Source: Mesostigma viride
Lineage: Eukaryota; Streptophyta; Mesostigmatophyceae; Mesostigmatales; Mesostigmataceae
Length of the DNA stretch: 64,000 bases
Direction: 5' to 3'
NCBI GenBank assembly: GCA_009746045.1
Contig: RPFO01000065.1
Coordinates: forward strand, 1,848,924-1,912,923
Position numbers and translations under genes: made by a program. Within the stretch, counting starts at the first letter, position 1; each line of letters opens with the position of its first letter. This document shows positions 27,774-39,700 of the stretch, one piece after another. The notes beneath the pieces were generated by a model. That model did not search any database, had not been told where the DNA came from, and saw nothing but the letters and a program-made list of their open reading frames with translations.

Positions 27774-30700
27774 CTGCAGACCACCGGATCGCACGTTCGG
27801 TTTATTGAGACATACCGCAGCTATAATAAACAATGGTATTGCCATGTACAAACAGTCAGTTAGTTTATTCTTAGCTAGAGTCTATGTGCATAAAGTCTGT
27901 TAGTTTAGTCTTAGCAAGGAGTCTACTTGTAACTAGAATGTTAAGTCAGTTTAGTCTTAGCAAGCAGACTACTTGTAACTTCCAGGGTCTACAGGCCATG
28001 ATGTAATGGTTAATGGCTACGCCCACCGGCACTTGAAGGAAGGCTCGTGGATGGATTCTTTCTTGCTCACCCACACGCAAAAGCAAACCTTTGCCATCTG
28101 CAGCGCTTCGCGAGGGTGACCCCGAGAGCTTGGGGTCACCTTGCAAAAAGTAATGATCTCCAGTGAGAATGAATCAAAATGACCAAAGGGCACACAATCA
28201 GCCTGCAGCTTTCGGAGATACAAATGCGGTACGTATGGATACATGACCTTACAGTAGCACTATGACCATATTTTCGAAATACAGGGCAAATATGGTGAGC
28301 ATATGTGAAATACGAGGCAGGCACGCAATGAATGCGAGGAAATCAACATCTGTATTCGTAAGTGTATTTCAAACAAACGTGGATCCAGCTGTCTCCGGGC
28401 CGTTTTTCCAGAACTCAACTTTTTATCCAGACTAGCTGGGCTATATACCTTTACAGAATTTCAACATGAACTACTAAATACCATTGCTAACAGTCTGGTG
28501 CTACTAGTCAGACTGAGGAAATGATGATAGGCAAAAGGAAGACAGCGACACAAGCAAAACCAAAAACAGGAGCGACCCTTGCAAAGAAAACCCTCGGCTG
28601 GTTAACATACCCAACCAAGCTACGGGTGAGACGGCATGCCGCAGGTCCAGCCAGTGCTGCTGCCTAAGGAAAGTCAAATGTGCACTGCACACTTGCATGC
28701 GTAACTACCATATATATAGAACCGATGACTGTTCTTATGGCCTCTGGAATCAGTGTTGGGAGCAGTACTGCGGTTTTTCAGTGCCGAGGCACTGATGAAT
28801 CATGAATATGCAGTAGCACCAGACAGAACTGCTGTGCATCATTTAGATGAACGCGGATCAGTGAGCTTCTGGTCTTCCCAAGATGTGATGAATGGAGCCA
28901 TGGTTTCAACCAGCGGCTTTTAACCTTTACCACAGTTGCCTCACTACCCTGTGGTCACTAGCCTGAGGCGGCAGCACCCACGGACGGTGTTGGGAAAAGA
29001 CGCTTGGCCACTGCTGTGTCCGAGCCTTTCTAGGTCTCACCATTGCTGCCAGGCCTTGCACGCCTTGGCAGGTCCGCCACTGTCAATTTCCTTGGTTGCA
29101 TCAATCCAGGACGTCTGTCCTTCCATGAATGACAGTAACGCTCTGGATTTATCCGTCATGACAAGTACCCGTCCATCCCAGGCCTGCAGGACTGCCAGTC
29201 CTGAAGTCCTGTGACATTCTTGGTACCATCAACCAATATTGACCACAGTACCTCCTAGTGACAGTCGGTCCTGTGACACGTAACGTGTGATGGTTCACCC
29301 AACACTGCCACGTGCCCTGTCCCTCACGTGTCCTTAGTCCTGGTACTGCTGTAGCGTCCGGCGGCATTACTTCGGGACTTGATAACTCTCAAGTTCCTTG
29401 TCCAAATGAGGCGTTTAGCACGGCGTTGGAAAGGCCACTTCAAGTATGATATGCTTAGCATATTGCATCACCAATATGCTAACTCCAACCCTTTCTTGTT
29501 TTGGAGCTGCAAGCTTCACACCATGACCAACCCATTCCTTGCTGCCTTGTGAAATGGACATCTGGTTACCCTGGACTTATAATAAGCCTCATGAGCACCC
29601 CTTTTGCCACCTTAATGGTATCCTTCTTAGGGATCTATGGTTCAACCCTGCCATCTGATCATTAACTTGACCTGCAGGTCATCCCCAACCCTTTCTTTTG
29701 CAACTGTACCTTGGCGTGGGCTTAAAGGAGGATATTGAATATTCCTTAGGCAACATATCCTGGATATCTGAATGAGAGGCCCTGACTACAGGAAACGTAT
29801 TACAGTGAGTTCCTGGTCTTCCCAGTTATCACTGGCGCCCGTTTCATGGCGGTCCAGGCATCATCCATCCAAATGTTCACCAATGGAAACCACTTCAACA
29901 CCACTGTGCCACTGCTTGATGGGGAGCCCATGTCATCACTGGGTGTTAAAGCCCAGGAGTCATACATACCAGGCTGTGGCTCAACTAGGGAATCGAACCC
30001 TACCCCAGAATCCCCAGGTTAAACTTAACCTGGTCACATGACAGACAACAAGAGAGATTGGCATACAACATGATTATGTTTTATTATAGAATATCCACCA
30101 AAACCAATGTTGAGTGTTCCCAGTGGACCAGCCTGCACCAGCAAGGCCCAACTGTCAGGTTACAACACCATAATATCCAAGGTTGTCACTTATTCACAGC
30201 TAAAGAAAACTAAACAAGAGAGATATATACAAACAACCTGGAAGAACTCTCAACATGGCCTGCCCTGTCATGGCCTAACTGCCCGAGGCCAAAGGCATCC
30301 CACTGTGCTAATCCTTTACAGGAAGAGCTTGCTCCTGTTGAGCCTTCTACCTGCTTGGTGACAGGTAGGCTACCTGTTGCCCTCCCCCCTGGGGACAACA
30401 GCACTGGTCAGCCACCAACTGGCAAAGGCTGGACTTCAAGTCCCACCAGAAAAGGGGTACATGAGCCCTTTGAGCACAGGGTATTGTAGCTCAGCCTTGC
30501 TCTCCAGCTTGGTGAGGGCGTCTGCTGGGTTGTCAACACCAGGCACATGTTCAAGATGAGCAAGGTAAGACATCTCCTTCAGCAACAAATAATCCAGATC
30601 CCTGCTCCTGGCGAGCTGTCTGTGCACAAACTGCACCATGCCCATGCTGTCTGTCTTGACCAGTGTGTGCAGCTGCAAGCTACAGGAAGCTACCTGACAG

Positions 30701-33700
30701 AGCTGGTAGAATAACTCCCTGAGGTAAAGAGCAGTGTGTAGCCCCTCACATATTGCCCTGCACTCAGCAATGTCACTGCTGGGCGTCACCCTGTTCTGTA
30801 ACCTACTGTACCAGCTGACCAGAGAAGTGTGCTCCTGTTGTAGTGTAATGAGTGCTGCTGCCCTACCCCTGACATCCGTCACCTTCCTGCTGTCCATGGA
30901 ACTGTCCACAAAAAGCACCATGTTGAGTGGTTTGTACAAGTCCACAGCTGCCAGTATGAGTGGAGGTGAGCTCCTGACAGACTCAACCACCTGCTCTGCC
31001 CCTACCTCAACCAGCTGAGCATCTGTGAGCCTACTCAGCACCAACAAATCTGGGGCACAAATGCTAGCTAGCCAAGCCAACATTCCCCTGATTGTGGCAC
31101 ACCTGGCCTGGGTAATGGGCTGCTGGAGGGCATCAATGATCTGCTGAGGATAGTTGTTGCCACCCTCCATCTTGATAAACCAAGTACCTGCCCTCTTGAT
31201 CAGCGTGGCCTGCATTCCACAAAACACCATGGGCTCATCCTGCTTCATGTGCTGGACCTTTCCTAACTCAAACCTCTTCTGGATCTTGGACAGTACTGAA
31301 TCCACCCACTCAGGAGGCCCTAAAAGGTGCAGGTCATCTCCATGCAGAGATGCAAACACAGGCAACCCTTCATGAGTACTCTGGAACAAGCAAGGATCAA
31401 CTGGAGACACAGTAAAGCCACAGTGAGTTTTCAGAAACTTTTCCAGGCTCTTTCTCCAGATGATAGGGCTGGACCTGAGACCCTCCAAACCCTTGAGTAT
31501 TCTGAGATATTTTGACTTGATCTCTGCTCTCCACACCTTGGGCACTGTTACAAAGAAGGGAGGGATATCACGCCACGTCTCCTTGGCCTGCTCCACATCA
31601 CCTTGAGAAAAGCCCTCTTGAAATCAATCAGCACAGAGCTGTACGCAATGCCCTTGACCAGGAAAGACAGATATATACACAGAACAATCCTCCAGGTATC
31701 ATGCAGCATCCCAGGCGTATACAACTCCTCATCTGTCAGCTCCCCCGTGCCATGGTACTCAGTCACAACTGGCCTCACATGTGGCACCTGCACACCGTCT
31801 ATCTCCTTCAGCTTGAGCACAAACAAGAGCCTTAGCAACTGATGCTCCCTGGGCAACTCATCCACAGGCTCAGCACAGTTAGACACTATCCAGTCATGCC
31901 CACTGGAGACAAACCCTAGAATCCATGCCTTAGCCATCTTGGGGCTTTGCATCAACTCTACCAACTGGTGCCAGGAAATAGGACTGTGACCAGCAATCTG
32001 GTACTTGTGCACCCCCAAGTCCCGTGGATCTAGGGTGGTTGGGATGATCAACAAGTCCTCAGCAATGGGCTCCTTGCCTTCAGGCCCCACACTCTGCTGC
32101 CCCTTCACAGCCTTGACTGCCACAGCTAGACCCTTGGAGTAGTGATATCTCTGGAGGGGCAAACTGCCATGACCTTCTAGTGCAAGCTCATCTGCTGACA
32201 GAGTCACTCCTGGCATGCACAAGAAATTCTGGCCCAAAATGGCAGGCCCCTGGTACCCTTCCACCACACAGAACGCAGTGGGGACACCCAGGATAGGCAC
32301 AGTCACTTCCCCTAGGATCTTCATTGTTACAGTGCCCGTAAAGTCACTCACTGCCCTGCAGCCAGCCTTATTCACCTTCAGGCCCTGAGCATCCTCCACC
32401 CTGATGATAGACACCTCTGAGTTAGTATCCACTTCTAGGGTAGCAGCCCAGCAAGAACCCCATTCAGTCAACTTAGATACCTTGGGATCCTTGTGCTTGT
32501 TGAACATGAGCGACCGGACAATGTCTGCCATGAGTGGCCTCTTGGACCCTGGTGCAGGCCCAGCCCCCGTTGGCTCCACCACAGGTGATGCAGTTGCCTC
32601 CTGCACCTCATCATCATCAGAGGGATAGCCACCTCCCACGTCAGTGACAGGCACATCAACTACCTGGTCCTTAACCTGGCCCTCCAGCCAACACTGGGGT
32701 CCAGGCCCGTCTGCAGGCCAGATTGCATGTGGCTTGCGTTCCTTGACGTTGGCCCAGCTCAACCTGTAAACATGCCTGGGATTACTCTCCAAGGCCACAA
32801 GGCAGGAACGATTGGCATCTTCCACACAGGTCACCACCCCGTTCTGCCACTTGCCCCTCTTGCCCTGCATTGATGGCTCCTTCCACATTCTGACCTTCAG
32901 CCCCACCTGAGGCCTCAGCACATTCCAGCCCCTATCCTTGCGTCTCAACTGAGCAAACACCCTGTCTGCTTTCCTCAAGCAAGCCTGGACCACTTCCTGG
33001 GCTAGCATCCAAACTGCAGTGCTACAGGATTGACAGCCACCCCGTCATAATAGTAGTTTATTCTGAGGTTCAACTGTTCTTCCACCTGCCTGGTCCACAC
33101 TGCCCTCTCCAAAGCAGATGCTACCAGTGGCACCTTAGGTTCTGCCAGCACTACGGTCTTGACCTCCCTGATGGATCTCTCCACAGCACCTTGCTGTCCA
33201 TGGCTCTCCCTGGGCGTGACCAGCAGCTTGCATGGCAGTTGCTCCTGCTGTGACAGTAGGCACTCAAACTGAATATCAGCCTGTACTGTCTTGTACACCC
33301 CAAAGCCTGGTAAGAGAGTCTGCAAGCCCAGCAGCAGGGTATTCCCCTTCATATCTGGCAGAATCTGGAGCAGCCTGTACCTGCTAAATCTGTCCACTGC
33401 CACCAAAATGTATAAGCCCCTGATATGCTGGACGTCTACCTGGATGTCCCCCTTCTCCCTGGCAGGCTCCCTAGCATGGGACCTTGGCTTCTTGGCAGCA
33501 TTCTCCTTACAAGTACATTGCTCAGCTGCAGCCCTGCATGCTTCCCTCAGTGGCTCATCTCCAATCTTCCAACCAAACATCTCAGCCATGGCTGTGTGAC
33601 CAAAGATATTGTGCAGCCTGCGTCCAGCATCCGTGTAGCTCAGTTGCCTAGCCAGATTACGCACCTGGGAAGACGCCTGGACGGGCCCTGCGTGTGAGGA

Positions 33701-36700
33701 CGCAACATCCACCTTCTGCATCTTGGATCCAGAGGACCCAGCAGACCCTCCCAGCAGAGCATCTAGGCTCCCAGAGCCAACCCTGTCTGGGGACCCTCCA
33801 CCTGTTGACAGTTGAGGGGATTGTTGTGCTGCAGCATGCATGCAATCTTGTGGAATGAGAACATCAGTACACCCCTGGTGCTGATCAGAGGTGGCACCCT
33901 GCCCAGATTTATTTACATGTGAAGCTGTGTCCCCACAGGGTGTCTCACTATGTACACGGGACTGCTTCACTAGTCACTTCTGATCAGACTGCCCCTTCTT
34001 CTTGTTTGGGCAATCCCTCTTCCAGTGACCTTCCTTGCCACAAGCAAAACACTTGCTCTTGCCAGACCCTCCCCCTGGGGCCTTGCTGTCCTGCTTGTTC
34101 TGGTTGCCTGAGGCCTGATTGTTATTCTGCCCCTGGCCACCACCCTTACCCTGCTGATGGCTGTTACGGTTGCCAGACTGGTTCCCCTGATTCTGGTTCC
34201 CCTGCTGACCTCCTCCACCACCCTGGTTCTGCTCCTTCTGGGCCTGCTTCCTTCTCCTGCTACCATACCGTGTCCCAGATGGGGTACGGTTCTTGCCCTG
34301 GCTAGCCTGAGACGCTGACCCTCCCTGAGAACTGATACCCTTGCAGGTAGGGACCCGGGTCCTGAAGTTTAGTATCACACGCTTCAGAGCCCCCCAGGTG
34401 CCATCAGTGAGATCACAGAGCTGCCTAGCAGTAGCCCTACCTTCCTCTGACAAGCCCATCTTATCAAAGAAGTGGTCTGCTGCTGCCCTGACTGTCACAC
34501 TGAAGCCCTGCTTCTTGCCTGCCTCCACGATCAACTCAAACCTGGCCAGCTCAGCAGCCACCTCACCCTTGATCTCAAACTCATCAAATTCTCTCTTCTT
34601 TTCCATGGTGAGATTGTGAACCCTGTCAGAAAACTCCTCCTTGATGTCATCCAGGAACTGCAGCCAAGTGTGCCCCTCTTTCAGAGCATGCCTAGCCATG
34701 TCATTGACCCTTTCAGACGACCCCTTGTTTGCGGTGGAAGAGTGAAACACCCTGACAATATCCACACCTGCTGCGACAGAGCCCACAACTAGCTTCATGT
34801 CATCAAGCCATTTATCCAGGTTGTCTTGCTTCAGGGAGGGTTGAGCGCTTTCTGCCCATTCATGACTGTCACAGCATCAGAAAATGGACGGGTGCCAGGC
34901 AACACACTCCCCACACGCACTGGTGGTGCCTGGGGAGGGTCAATCCTAGCCTCCAAACGCTCGGGCAACATACCAGACACCCTATCGTGAACAGCAGCTT
35001 GCTTTGCAGCACGCACACCTGGGGTGACGATGGCGTCCTCCTCACCAGGCGTTGTGAGCACCACTGCCTCCGTAGGTCGCCTGGCACGCTTGACTTTCTC
35101 CGCCTCAGCTTGCCCATCACGCCACCGCTTGTGTGTTCTCCCGGCTCTGGGGTCCATCTCTGGGATAGGTTGCCCAGCTGGCGCCTCCACGCCCCTCTCC
35201 TCCATCGCCTCCCCTTCCTCTCTGGCGATGTCCTCCTCTGCCGTTCGCTCCCGTTGCTCCTCGAATGTCGCCGCACCCCGGCTTGCCCTCCTAGGCATTA
35301 TATACAATGGCTGCGACCAACTTTGCAACAAGAAAACAGCAAACTCTCCACCTATCCTCCACCCCCTCAAGCCTCGTTTTCAGACGAAGCTTCTCCTGCA
35401 ACCGGTGCAGGTGCTGGCTCGTGGAACGGTCCCTCCACCGGATTCAATGGCTGCCCCTGGTCGTCGTGAGTAGGCACAGGCCTAATAACCACCGGAAGCC
35501 TCAAACCATACGCGTAATCACGTATCCAGCGAGAACGCCCCCACCTCAGCAAATGAGCCTCACCTAAACCAACGTTGTCGTCAATGTGGTAGCGATTAAG
35601 CTCGTCCCGCTGCGCCTGCTCACGGCCCTCCTGAGAGCCGTCGCCCTCGTGACGCCTCTGGGCCGGCTGTACTACCGCCCCTTGGCTGATCTACGAAGTC
35701 GTAGAAGGCGTCGTCGGCTGAGACCTCTCGACCGCCAACCACGTCGACAGTCAAACTTAGCTGGTTTAACTCTCGGCGAGAATGTGGAGTATCCCGACTA
35801 GTGTAGATGGAGAAGGGATTAAGAGTAATGAAGACACGATCAGCAGCGCCTCTGGTCAACTCTAAGACAGAGTGCGCCAGATTCTGGCACTCTGCCACCA
35901 ACGCCTGCGTACTGCCACGAACGATGGCCTCCCGCCTGTCCCGGGCGACCTGCACCACGTTTGGCACGCCGGTGTAGTCGTCCCCAAGGCGGAGATTGGC
36001 GACAAGGTCGTTTATCTCTCGGGCACCCCCGAGGCTTATGGCAATTATCTGCAAAAGCAGAGTGACCACCTGCTCAAACGCGAATGCGTTTGTGTGGCCA
36101 GCCCGCCAAGACGCTGGCAGCCTTCTGATGATTTCCGCGAGGTCCTCGCGAAATCTCAGCAGCTGCTCGGCCGCTCCTCGGACGTACTCGCCCGGCGCCG
36201 ACACCGCTCTAATATTCGGCGCACTTCCTCCGAGTCCTCGTGCCCTCCTGCGGGTACTGGACTGGACGCCGCTACCGTTGCTGCACGCGCAAAGGTGTTT
36301 GTCCTAGCTTCAGAGTCCGAATTCGACATATCCGTCGACCAGACTGTAATACGATTTAGATGAACGCGGATCAGTGAGTTTCTGGTCTTCCCAAGATGTG
36401 ATGAATGGAGCCATGGTTTCAACCAGCGGCTTTTAACCTTTACCACAGTTGCCTCACTACCCTGTGGTCACTAGCCTGAGGCGGCAGCACCCACGGACGG
36501 TGTTGGGAAAAGACGCTTGGCCACTGCTGTGTCCGAGCCTTTCTAGGTCTCACCATTGCTGCCAGGCCTTGCACGCCTTGGCAGGTCCGCCACTGTCAAT
36601 TTCCTTGGTTGCATCAATCCAGGACGTCTGTCCTTCCATGAATGACAGTAACGCTCTGGATTTATCCGTCATGACAAGTACCCATCCATCCCAGGCCTGC

Positions 36701-39700
36701 AGGACTGCCAGTCCTGAAGTCCTGTGACATTCTTGGTACCATCAACCAATATTGACCACAGTACCTCCTAGTGACAGTCGGTCCTGTGACACGTAACGTG
36801 TGATGGTTCACCCAACACTGCCACGTGCCCTGTCCCTCACGTGTCCTTAGTCCTGGTACTGCTGTAGCGTCCGGCGGCATTACTTCGGGACTTGATAACT
36901 CTCAAGTTCCTTGTCCAAATGAGGCGTTTAGCACGGCGTTGGAAAGGCCACTTCAAGTATGATATGCTTAGCATATTGCATCACCAATATGCTAACTGCA
37001 TCCACTGGCCACGCGCCTTCAGGAGGCGCATGTATATAGATGCATCTGCGGGCAGCTGAGGACTGTAAGCAGCCTGCGGCTAAGCTGGTAAGGTGGTAAG
37101 AAACATTGCAGAGCATCTCCTTCAAGATACTAGCATAACGACAGCAGTGCTTGCAACTTTAAATACCTGTAACATGGACTTGGTCGTGTGCCAAGGAGAG
37201 AGTCAGAAAGTCCTCCTGGCAGCTTCTACCCCCCCCCCCGACCTTGTGTCTAGGGCTAGGCATTTAGTTAACCCTGCTTCCTTACAAAATGCAAGGTTGC
37301 ATCACGTCCACGCACCGCTGCATGCACCGTTAACGCAAAAGGGGTAGGTCGCATTACAGCCAAGATCCGCGCCGCTGCCAAGGTTGTCATTTACGCAAGC
37401 TGGATTCAAGGACACATGATGGACAGCACAAGGGCAAGTTGCACAAGCGCATATTATAAGCTGTTCCGTACACTCATGTGCGCAAACCACCATAGCCCAG
37501 AAAACTGACCAACAAAGCCCTGGAAACACTGACCGGAGACCCGTGTTGTTACGTACGGCACACAAGTACTTTACGTCTGACCCATTCAAACGTGTATGAT
37601 ACTTTGAGCCTATTCCATACGTCAATCATACGTGCCCCCCTCACTTACTCACACACAGAAGCATAGAAGCAACCATTTCAATATGATTAGTTTAGTGGTT
37701 CACATGGCTCTCACGCCACAACTCTGGACTGTCTAGGCCTTTAGAGCCTGAGTTGGTTCATGTCTCACAAATGAATTAGTTTTAAGATCACTAAGCTCCC
37801 AATAAGACCAGCATTTGATTGAATATAATAAGTGGAGCCCTGCCACAAATGCAGCAGTCAACAGTGGCCGAAAGGTTTCTCAATCCGCACGCGAAAGCAT
37901 TGAACGGAAGCCTCCAGGGTGGGAGGGAGGGAAAGAAACGATTGCGGATCATTGCCAGCCTAGCTTGATGAAGGCATGGTCCGCCGACACACAAGCTGGC
38001 ATCATCCTAAATTGATCGACACCGGCATGCGTCACACGCTGGCCTGACCAGTGCTGAAAACGCCACTACAAATAACGTGGCCACACACCCCCAGGCTAGC
38101 GCGTTAACCGTACAGGAAGTGGGACAAGGTTCTCAAAACTGACCAACATAAATATCGCCTATCGACCCCTTGGCCCTGTCCACTGTACAATAATTAATCA
38201 CGACTCACGAAAGAGGCCAAATCAGTCAAAGATTCGTTAAGCAGCCGGCCAACCCTACAGGTCACTAGCTTATTACAGCCGGTGCAACCAAATACGAATC
38301 TTTGCGAGCAAGTCGTATAAAGCCTACAATTATTTTTCTCGCACCACTAATTAACACCACTGACCCTTGGGTCATCCAAGGAAAATTTCAGGCGAGCATG
38401 AAACCCTTTATACAGATCGAATTAGTCAGCCCATGTCGTAGACAGCCTTCCACATGCAGGCCAAGGCATAGCGGCCCTATCTTTCCCGCATGCGTTAGTT
38501 AAACTATATTCAGAGAAAACCGATTAAGATCACTAAGCTCCCCAGAAGACCAGCATTTGATTGAATACAATAAGTGGAGCCCTGCCACAAATGCAGCAGT
38601 TACAGCGGCCTTAAAGTTTCTCAATCCGCACGCGGAAGCAAGAAGCCTCGAAAAATTACCCACCCTGGCGCCAACCCCATTGCGCCGATTAATCTATATA
38701 ATGACCACAATGCGCTAAAGAGCGTGTCGCAGCGTGGTGATCCAGCAGCGCTAGGCTTTTATAACCCCCCCAGGGGCCTGCTAGTTACAATGCCACACAA
38801 GCCGGTGACCACCCCAACAGCAAACCCCCAAAAGGAGCCAGCATTTCGCAATGCCGGAATGATCCGAAAGGGAAGAGTTTTCACGACACCATAATAGACT
38901 GAGCCGCGCAGCAGGTGCTGAGACGAAAAAAGGAACGACAAAGGTCTGGCGATGCCTCGCCTCCCTATGACGCCCTCCCCGACTTGAGTCTCCCAGGTCT
39001 TAGGGAATAATTTTTATCTTCCAGCGCAACCCTTGCGCAGCTCCTAAAGTCCCCAACTACCTCTCCTCGGCAGGGGCAACTGGACAACGGACCTGCCGCC
39101 ACAAAAAAAATAGTTTATGAAAACAGGCCGTCTCTGACAGGAACCTGGGTCGTGACCTTGAGAGTCCCGGTCACGTCCCACGCACCATCGCAAGGTGGCA
39201 AGCCTGCGATGTGACACTAGAGCTGTTTTAGAAACTTATGAACGGCTCCGCCGAAGCTTGTCAAACCGCCGAAGTAGTGCCCCATCCTTCGCCCATGTCA
39301 AAAACACCCGCAGCCGGGGAAAACAACATGGGAGTCAATTAAAATTTTCTTTCCGTTGCAAGACCAACTCTGCTATGTTTAATCAAACAACTTAGCCGTT
39401 GTGCCACCATCTGCCTCGGCTATATACAGCCTACAAGACAGATGCAACCCGCGCTAGAATGTGCAATTTTGCACAGGCGGCCATGGCCGCCTTTGGAAAA
39501 GAAACAATTGCGGATCAAGTTAGATGAGATGCTTAGGCTGACACACGGATTTCCGGCCTGCGCGCCGAGTATTGCCTACCGCGGCTGAGCGGGACACCTC
39601 AGTACTGTACGGCAGGGCGTACGGTACTGAGGCCGTTTTTCCAGCTGTCTCCGGGCCGTTTTTCCAGAACTCAACTTTTTATCCAGACTAGCTGGGCTAT

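Larger units (their letters stand above)
28841..36997 (-). mobile_element. Copia-like LTR retrotransposon 1 with rearranged pol
   Basis: 8157 bp with 644-bp LTRs and a 5-bp target duplication GCATC (28836-28840, 36998-37002); the empty site is present in units U2 and U3. The LTRs differ at only two positions that I found, so insertion is recent. Minus-strand coding order: an extra upstream ORF; gag with a CCHC knuckle; integrase; a retropepsin-like domain; RT; RNase H. LTR ends read AGTT...AAAT on the coding strand, not TG...CA. A purine-rich tract (AAGAAAGGGTTGG) immediately precedes the 3' LTR. Several single-base frame breaks are present. Confidence 0.9.
28381..37740. repeat. Tandem unit U1 (first ~1.2 kb only), split by a Copia element
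   Basis: 28381-28840 and 36998-37740 together match the first third of units U2 and U3, including one type-A module exon at 37316-37399. The Copia-like element 28841-36997 interrupts it at GCATC. Beyond 37740 the similarity to the unit ends, so the type-B exon is absent here. Confidence 0.8.
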
